A DNA stretch of 64,000 nucleotides from Sphingomonas zeae. Its GTDB lineage: Bacteria; Pseudomonadota; Alphaproteobacteria; Sphingomonadales; Sphingomonadaceae. The position numbers were made by a program, and so were the translations under genes. The stretch's first letter is position 1; each line of letters begins with the position of its first letter. Below the pieces are notes generated by a model that searched no databases, had not been told where the DNA came from, and was given only the letters and a program-made list of their open reading frames with translations. The stretch is from contig NZ_JACIFA010000003.1 in NCBI RefSeq assembly GCF_014197135.1, forward strand, positions 186,001-250,000. Direction: 5' to 3'. Positions 57,156-64,000 of the stretch are shown piece by piece.

Positions 57156-57212
57156 GCCGGTATTCAGCATGGTCGACCCATATTGCGACGGTTACGCGCC
57201 CCATCAGGCGCG

Positions 57213-58595
57213 ATGAGGATCACAGACACGGTGAAGCACGACATTCGTACCAAGGGCCGCGGCATTCGCGCGGGCGCAACGCTGATGCTGATCGCGCTGG
57301 CAACGGGCGCGCTGGCGCAGACCGTTCCGGATCAGGCCGTGCCGGACACCGGCGGCCTCAACATCCCGTCGAATCTGCAATTGTTCGGCAAGCTGGACCC
57401 GAATGTCCGCAAGCCCACGGCGATCGTCAACGACACCGTGCTGACCCAGACCGATATCGACCAGCGCATGGCACTGGCCATGGCGTTGAACAACGTGACC
57501 AACCTGTCGGCCGAGGATCGCGACCGCCTGCGCATGCAGATCCTGCGTCAGCTCATCGACGAGACGTTGCAGATCCAGGAGGCCAAGACCGCCGAGGTCA
57601 CCGTCACTGCGGACGAGATCAACCAGGCCTATGCCCGTTTCTCCAAACAGTTCGGCAAGACGCCCGCGGAGATGAATACCTTCCTGCGGCAGGTCGGTTC
57701 GTCGGAAAAATCGATGCGTCGTCAGATCGAAGGCGAGCTCGCTTGGAGCCGCTATCTGCGCAAGCGCGTGGAGCCCTTCGTCAATGTTGGCGACGAGGAA
57801 GTCACCGCGATCCGCGCCCGTCTGGAAGCCGCCAAGGGCACCGAGGAATATAATCTCAAGGAGATTTTCCTCTCCGCCAACGAGGCGACCGGACAGCAGG
57901 TGTTCAACAACGCCCGCCAGATCATCGCCGAAATCCAGAAGGGACAACAGCCCTTCGAGTATTTCGCACGCAGCTTCTCGGAGGCATCCACCCGCGCGGT
58001 GAATGGCGATCTGGGATGGGTTCGCGCGGCGCAGCTGCCGCCCGAACTCCAGGCTGCGGTACAGCAGATGCAGGTCGGCCAGGTCGCCGGGCCGATTCAG
58101 ATTCCGGGCGGCTTCTCGATCCTGTACCTGACCGACAAGCGCCAGGTGCTGACGGCCGATCCGCGCGATTCGCGCCTGTCGTTGAAGCAGCTGACGGTCA
58201 AATTCCCGGCGGGCACTACCCAGGCGCAAGCCAGCGCCCGTGCGGCGGATTTTGCCAAGGCTACCCAGGCCATCCGCGGGTGTGGCGACGTGCAACGTGT
58301 CGCGACCGCCTTGAAGGCCGAAGTCGTCGACAACGACCAGGTGACCATTCGCCAGCTGCCCGCGCCGCTTCAGGAAATCCTGTTGAAGTTGCAGATCGGC
58401 CAGGCCACCCCGCCCTTCGGTTCGCCGGAGCAGGGCGTGCGCTCGCTGGTGCTGTGCGACCGCGAGGAGCCGCGCTCGGGCAACCTGCCGACCAACGATC
58501 AGATCCAGAATCAGGTCGAGCAGCAGCGGGTCAATCTGCGCGCCAACCAGAAGATGCGCGACCTTCGTCGCGACGCGGTAATCGAATATCGTTGA
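57213..58595 (+). CDS. surA: peptidyl-prolyl isomerase / chaperone SurA
   Basis: Periplasmic chaperone for outer-membrane proteins. About 460 residues: signal (GATLMLIALATGALA-QT), SurA N domain with TAIVNDTVLTQTDIDQRM, and one parvulin domain at about 200-300 (NLKEIFLSANEATG, GDLGWVRAAQLPPELQ, GPIQIPGGFSILYL). A second parvulin domain seems degenerate. ATG 57213 chosen; 58 bases after lptD. Confidence 0.93.
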   Translation: MRITDTVKHDIRTKGRGIRAGATLMLIALATGALAQTVPDQAVPDTGGLNIPSNLQLFGKLDPNVRKPTAIVNDTVLTQTDIDQRMALAMALNNVTNLSAEDRDRLRMQILRQLIDETLQIQEAKTAEVTVTADEINQAYARFSKQFGKTPAEMNTFLRQVGSSEKSMRRQIEGELAWSRYLRKRVEPFVNVGDEEVTAIRARLEAAKGTEEYNLKEIFLSANEATGQQVFNNARQIIAEIQKGQQPFEYFARSFSEASTRAVNGDLGWVRAAQLPPELQAAVQQMQVGQVAGPIQIPGGFSILYLTDKRQVLTADPRDSRLSLKQLTVKFPAGTTQAQASARAADFAKATQAIRGCGDVQRVATALKAEVVDNDQVTIRQLPAPLQEILLKLQIGQATPPFGSPEQGVRSLVLCDREEPRSGNLPTNDQIQNQVEQQRVNLRANQKMRDLRRDAVIEYR

Positions 58596-58596
58596 G

Positions 58597-59592
58597 ATGA
58601 TCCGGCCGCTCGCGATCTCGATGGGGGACCCGGCCGGGATCGGGCCGGAGATCATTGCCAAGGCCTGGGCAGCGCGCCGTCAGACGGGGTTACCACCCTT
58701 TCTGGCGGTCGGCGACGCACGCGCCATCGAGCGGGTCTGGAACGGCCCGATCGCACGCGTGTCGGATATGGCGGATGCCGTGGCCACCTTTGACGAAGCG
58801 CTGCCCATCCTGACGGTCGACGACGCAGGCGAAATCCGCCCCGGCCAGCCCGATGTCGAGGGTGCACGGTGCGCGCTCCACTCGTTGGAGCTGGCGGTAG
58901 GGCTCGTGCGTTCGGACGCCGCGAGCGCGCTGGTGACCGGGCCGGTCAGCAAGGCGCAGCTCTATGACATCGGCTTCACCCATCCGGGCCAGACGGAGTT
59001 CGTGGCCGAACGCTGTGGCGTCGCTGGCGAGAATGCGGTGATGATGCTGGCCGGCCCCTCGTTGCGGGTCGTACCGATCACCACCCACGTCCCGCTGGCG
59101 GCGGTTTCGGGCCTTTTGTCGGTCGAACTGATCGTCGCCAAGGGACGTGCGACCGCTCGCGGACTGTGTAAGAATTTCGGCATCCGCGAGCCCAGATTGG
59201 TCTTTGCCGGATTGAATCCCCATGCGGGGGAAAGCGGCGCGATCGGGCGAGAAGAGATCGACTTCATCGAGCCCGCCATTGCCCAGCTTCGTGCGGAAGG
59301 CATCGACGCGAGCGGCCCGTTCGCCGCCGACACGCTGTTCCATCCACGCGCCCGCGCTCGGTATGACGCCGCGCTCTGCTGCTATCACGATCAGGCGCTG
59401 GTGCCGATCAAGACGCTCCATTTCGATGAGGGCGTCAACATCACGCTCGGGTTGCCGATCGTGCGGACCTCGCCCGATCACGGCACGGCCTTTGGTCTGG
59501 CGGGGCAGGACAGCGCGCATCCTGGCGCGATGATCGCCGCCATCGCGATGGCGGGCGACGCTGCCCGACGCCGCGCCGAAGCGGCAGCCTGA
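58597..59592 (+). CDS. pdxA: 4-hydroxythreonine-4-phosphate dehydrogenase
   Basis: PLP biosynthesis step giving 3-amino-2-oxopropyl phosphate. 331 residues: [15 protein letters not shown]-like TGPVSKAQL, metal ligands in [11 protein letters not shown] (His) and HPGQTEF, and [13 protein letters not shown]. Starts 1 base after surA's stop and 1 base before rsmA. Confidence 0.96.
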   Translation: MIRPLAISMGDPAGIGPEIIAKAWAARRQTGLPPFLAVGDARAIERVWNGPIARVSDMADAVATFDEALPILTVDDAGEIRPGQPDVEGARCALHSLELAVGLVRSDAASALVTGPVSKAQLYDIGFTHPGQTEFVAERCGVAGENAVMMLAGPSLRVVPITTHVPLAAVSGLLSVELIVAKGRATARGLCKNFGIREPRLVFAGLNPHAGESGAIGREEIDFIEPAIAQLRAEGIDASGPFAADTLFHPRARARYDAALCCYHDQALVPIKTLHFDEGVNITLGLPIVRTSPDHGTAFGLAGQDSAHPGAMIAAIAMAGDAARRRAEAAA

Positions 59593-59593
59593 C

Positions 59594-60418
59594 ATGAATC
59601 CCACCACGCCGCTCCCGCCATTGCGGGAGGTCATTGCGCGCCACGGCCTGTCCGCGGCCAAGTCGCTCGGCCAGAATTTCCTGTTCGATAGCCAGTTGCT
59701 GGCCCGGATTGCCGCCATTCCGGGCGACCTGACCGATCAAGAGGTGCTGGAAATCGGCCCCGGCCCCGGTGGCCTGACCCGTGCCCTGCTCATGGCCGGC
59801 GGGCGGGTCACTGCCATCGAACGCGATCGCCGTTGCATCCCCGCGCTGGCTGAACTGGCCGAAGCCTTTCCCGGCCGGCTTAAGGTCATCGAGGGCGATG
59901 CCCTGCGGATCAGTGCGCCGGAGCTGTTCGAGGGGCAGCCGCACATCGTTTCCAACCTGCCCTATAATGTCGGCACGCCTCTGCTCGTCGGCTGGCTGTC
60001 TGGGGCGTGGCCGCCCTGGTGGCGATCCTGCACGCTGATGTTTCAGAAGGAAGTGGCGGAGCGGATCGTCGCCGCGCCCGATCAGTCATCCTATGGTCGC
60101 CTCGCCGTTCTGACCCAGTGGCGCAGCGAGACGCGGATCGCGATGCCGGTCCACCGATCGGCGTTCACCCCGCCGCCCAAGGTGATGTCGGCAGTGGTGC
60201 ATATCGTGCCCAAGCCTGCACCCGAGGAGGTCAGCTTCCGCACGCTGGAGCGTCTGACGGCTGCCGCCTTCGGTCAGCGGCGCAAGATGCTGCGCCAGAG
60301 CTTGAAACCCGTCGTCGGCGCGGTCGAGGCGATGGAGTCGATCGGCCTCGATCCCGCCCGCAGGGCCGAGACGCTATCGGTCGCGGAGTTCGTGGCCCTG
60401 GCCCGCGCGCTCGGTTGA
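59594..60418 (+). CDS. rsmA: 16S rRNA dimethyladenosine transferase
   Basis: KsgA; dimethylates two adjacent adenosines near the 16S 3' end in a late assembly step. 274 residues: [12 protein letters not shown]-binding [14 protein letters not shown], catalytic [11 protein letters not shown], and a C-terminal helical domain with [13 protein letters not shown]. Last gene of the lptD-surA-pdxA-rsmA run. Confidence 0.96.
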   Translation: MNPTTPLPPLREVIARHGLSAAKSLGQNFLFDSQLLARIAAIPGDLTDQEVLEIGPGPGGLTRALLMAGGRVTAIERDRRCIPALAELAEAFPGRLKVIEGDALRISAPELFEGQPHIVSNLPYNVGTPLLVGWLSGAWPPWWRSCTLMFQKEVAERIVAAPDQSSYGRLAVLTQWRSETRIAMPVHRSAFTPPPKVMSAVVHIVPKPAPEEVSFRTLERLTAAAFGQRRKMLRQSLKPVVGAVEAMESIGLDPARRAETLSVAEFVALARALG

Positions 60419-60465
60419 GGCAGACGCATTCCTCCCGCTGCAAAGGGGGGAATAAAGACAAGGCC

Positions 60466-60969
60466 TTACGGCGTAGGCGGCGTCTTGCTGTCGACTTGCG
60501 CCGTCGTAACCGTCGCAGGCGGACCCTTGGCGATCTGTGCGGCCAGAGCGCTCGCATCGGCGCATTCGCTTTTGCAGAGCGTCTTAATCTTCACGAGATT
60601 GTCCTTCGCGCGCGCGACCGCGCCGCGCTGGACCAGCGCCTCACCCTGACCGCGCAATGCGCGGGTATCGTTCGGGTCGAGAAGCAGCGCCTCGCGATAC
60701 AGTCGGATCGCCTTGCCCGGCAAGCCGCGGGCGTCCGCGACTTCGGCAAGCAGGACGAACGCTGACCGGTTGCGCGGATCGACCGCCACAGCCGTTTCCA
60801 GCATGTCCGTCGCGCCATCGAGATTGCCCGCCGCCTTCAGGCCACGCGCCTGTTCTAGCAACTGCATGGAACGGGCGTCGATCTGATTATCCGGGCGCTG
60901 GCCGCTGAGCGAGGTGGAGAGCGAAACCACCGCCAACGCGGCGGCAGCAGCCAGGGACGACAAACGCAT
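60466..60969 (-). CDS. secreted TPR-repeat protein
   Basis: 167 residues. Signal sequence (LSSLAAAAALAVVSLSTS), then about two TPR repeats (EQARGLKAAGNLDGATDMLETAVAVDP; VADARGLPGKAIRLYREALLLDPND) and a Pro/Thr tail. A partner-binding periplasmic protein; the function is unknown. ATG 60969 has CGGAG about 6 bases upstream; divergent evidence is absent, and the gene is convergent with rsmA. Confidence 0.75.
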   Translation of the reverse strand: MRLSSLAAAAALAVVSLSTSLSGQRPDNQIDARSMQLLEQARGLKAAGNLDGATDMLETAVAVDPRNRSAFVLLAEVADARGLPGKAIRLYREALLLDPNDTRALRGQGEALVQRGAVARAKDNLVKIKTLCKSECADASALAAQIAKGPPATVTTAQVDSKTPPTP

Positions 60970-61001
60970 GAGGAACTCCGGAGGTGGCACTGGGCCGGAT
61001 G

Positions 61002-62189
61002 CTAGCATGGAGCCCGGAGGCAGGCGACAAAAAAGCCGTCGGTGCCATGGGTGGCCGGATCGAGCCTTTGGCCAAACCCACGAGGCGTACCGATTCCCGG
61101 TTCGACAGGCTCGGGCGACCAGCCGGGATGGCTGGCGAGGAATCTCGCAACTTGGTCGCTTCCCTCGGCATCGAGAAGGGAGCAGACGATATAGACCAGC
61201 CGCCCGCCAGCTTTGACCAGTCCCGCGCCGATCTCCAGCACCTGCATCTGAGCCGCTTCAAGCCGCGCCAGTCGCTCCGGCGTCAAGCGCCAGCGAGCCT
61301 CGGGATTGCGCCGCCACGTTCCCGTACCTGAACAGGGTGCATCGATCAGGACACCATCGGCCTTGCCCGCCCAGTCCGCCAGCATTTCGGCTTCGCGCCC
61401 CGGATTGAGCAACCGGCTCTCGATGATTGTCGCCCCGGCCCGCTCGGCGCGAGGGGCCAGCCTTTGCAGCCGGGCTCGGTCGATATCACAGGCGAGCAAG
61501 GCGCCCTGATTGCCCATCGCCGCCGCGAGCTGAAGCGTCTTGCCGCCCGCCCCAGCGCACAGATCGACCAGCCATTCGCCGGGTTGAGCCGACATGGCGG
61601 CCCCGACCATCTGGCTGCCCTCGTCCTGCACCTCAACCAGCCCCGCCCGATAAAGATCAGACGGCTCGACCGGCGTTCCGTTGGGAAGACGTATCCCCGT
61701 CGGCGCATGCGGCGTAGGCGTGGCGTCGGCCCATTGCTCCAGAACCGCCGCCCTGGTCGTCATCAAACTGTTGATGCGGATATCGAGCGGCGCGCGGTCT
61801 ATCAGTGCCGCAAGCTGCCGATCATCCAGGCCCGATGCGGTCAGCGCCTCGACGAGCCAGGCCGGGGCGACGCCTCCCTCGGCGCGGGGTTCGTCGGCCG
61901 CAATGGGGGCAGGGCCATGGGCCGATCCGTCGAAGGTTGCCGCGATCGCCGGATCATGATCTGCGACCGCCAGCATCGCCGCCCGCCCGTTCACGGGCAG
62001 TGCCCCGGCTTGACGGATGGCGGCATAGACGAACTCGCGCACCGCCCGCCGATCCTTGGATCCGGCATAGCGGCGCGTCGAGAAATAGCGAGCGATCAGC
62101 GTGTCCGCCGCCGCCCCGCCGCTAGCGGCAGCGGCGACGATCTCGTCCAGCAACTCGATCGCCGCCTGGGTTCTTGCGGCGGGGGTCAT
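61002..62189 (-). CDS. RsmB/NOP-family RNA (cytosine-5)-methyltransferase
   Basis: Methylates cytosine in rRNA or tRNA. 395 residues: N-terminal NusB-like part (RTQAAIELLDEIVA), SAM motif LVDLCAGAGGKTLQLAAAM, then IDAPCSGTGTWRRNPEARW with the release Cys and YIVCSLLDAEGSDQV with the nucleophile Cys. The exact base is uncertain. 18 bases after guaB. Confidence 0.9.
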   Translation of the reverse strand: MTPAARTQAAIELLDEIVAAAASGGAAADTLIARYFSTRRYAGSKDRRAVREFVYAAIRQAGALPVNGRAAMLAVADHDPAIAATFDGSAHGPAPIAADEPRAEGGVAPAWLVEALTASGLDDRQLAALIDRAPLDIRINSLMTTRAAVLEQWADATPTPHAPTGIRLPNGTPVEPSDLYRAGLVEVQDEGSQMVGAAMSAQPGEWLVDLCAGAGGKTLQLAAAMGNQGALLACDIDRARLQRLAPRAERAGATIIESRLLNPGREAEMLADWAGKADGVLIDAPCSGTGTWRRNPEARWRLTPERLARLEAAQMQVLEIGAGLVKAGGRLVYIVCSLLDAEGSDQVARFLASHPGWSPEPVEPGIGTPRGFGQRLDPATHGTDGFFVACLRAPC

Positions 62190-62207
62190 GCGAAGCGCTC
62201 CGGCAGT

Positions 62208-63773
<1,566 letters not shown>

Positions 63774-63790
63774 TTAGGGGGAAGCCGTCC

Positions 63791-64000
63791 ATGGGCCTGA
63801 TTATCGCCGCGCTCACCGTCCTGCTGGTGTTGATGTACCTGATGATGTCGATCAAGATCGTCCGCCAGGGCTATCAGTACACGATCGAGCATTTCGGCCG
63901 CTATACCGGCACGGCCGTCCCCGGCTTCAATTTCTATCCCGCCTTTTTCTATCGTGTCGGCCGCAAGGTGAACATGATGGAACAGGTGATCGACATCCCG
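63791..64000 (+). CDS. SPFH/band 7 protein, 5' part only
   Basis: The first 70 residues before the window ends: an N-terminal membrane helix (MGLIIAALTVLLVLMYLMM), then KIVRQGYQYTIEHFGRYTGTAVPGFNFYPAF, the start of an SPFH/band 7 domain (stomatin or paraslipin type). A GGGGGAAG ribosome site lies upstream. Usually paired with a NfeD protein, which would lie beyond the edge. Confidence 0.9.
   Translation, partial: MGLIIAALTVLLVLMYLMMSIKIVRQGYQYTIEHFGRYTGTAVPGFNFYPAFFYRVGRKVNMMEQVIDIP

Overview
This is a gene-dense, high-GC stretch of chromosomal DNA from an alphaproteobacterium, most likely a Sphingomonas-like member of the Sphingomonadales. That assignment rests on gene order and protein architecture: dusB-ntrB-ntrC-ntrY-ntrX-hfq-hflX in one run, ispD and ispF fused in one gene, an Hfq made of two fused Sm domains, the lapA-pyrF-trpF-trpB-trpA-accD-folC block, and a palindromic MITE-like repeat of a style I associate with sphingomonads. 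There is no prophage, insertion sequence or CRISPR array. I see one tRNA, about 62 protein genes (two cut by the window edges), and no stretch over 300 bases without a gene.

Layout. 1-3603: an RluB-type pseudouridine synthase with a long repetitive tail (cut at the left edge), a CheY-like receiver, an AmpG-like transporter and a small cysteine-triplet protein behind a Fur-box-like promoter. 3696-9710 (minus): folC, accD, trpA, trpB, trpF, pyrF and lapA, many overlapping by 4 bases. 9810-15130 (minus): a patatin-type phospholipase, an EEP phosphatase/nuclease, tRNA-Thr(UGU), an RNase H-like DUF429 protein and rarA. 15178-16137: a probable metal-sensing PadR regulator (YqjI-like, His-rich N-terminus) with DUF2218, behind a dense set of inverted repeats. 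16142-25666: a glycosyltransferase, radA, then cvpA / IscU-like scaffold / CPA2 antiporter / DUF423, then metG / tatD / MBL hydrolase / retropepsin-like protease. 25711-35537: mazG, then the minus-strand hflX-hfq-ntrXYCB-dusB block for nitrogen and RNA control. 35582-39962: ispDF, a secreted protein, pncC, a Coq10/RatA-like protein, lipA and a beta carbonic anhydrase. 40003-47743: aspS, rnd, an I78-type lipoprotein, ppx, ppk1 and hdaA. 47740-53244: a DUF2066-like protein, purM/purN, small proteins, ndk, a MITE and holC. 53263-64000: pepA, then the outer-membrane biogenesis run lptD-surA-pdxA-rsmA, a TPR protein, an RsmB-type methyltransferase, guaB and the start of an SPFH protein.

Most of the window is housekeeping metabolism and macromolecule processing, with two recurring themes. 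One is polyphosphate and nucleotide metabolism (ppx/ppk1, purMN, ndk, guaB, pyrF, mazG). The other is metal homeostasis (the YqjI-like/DUF2218 pair, the Fur-box-like site before the Cys-triplet protein, and the incomplete IscU-like scaffold). The features most worth a second look are the tandem Hfq, the compound dyad in front of the PadR gene, the putative iron-responsive Cys-triplet protein, the RNase H-like gene overlapping rarA, the patatin-EEP pair, and the repetitive RluB tail. I did not see a clearly novel multi-gene defence or mobile system.
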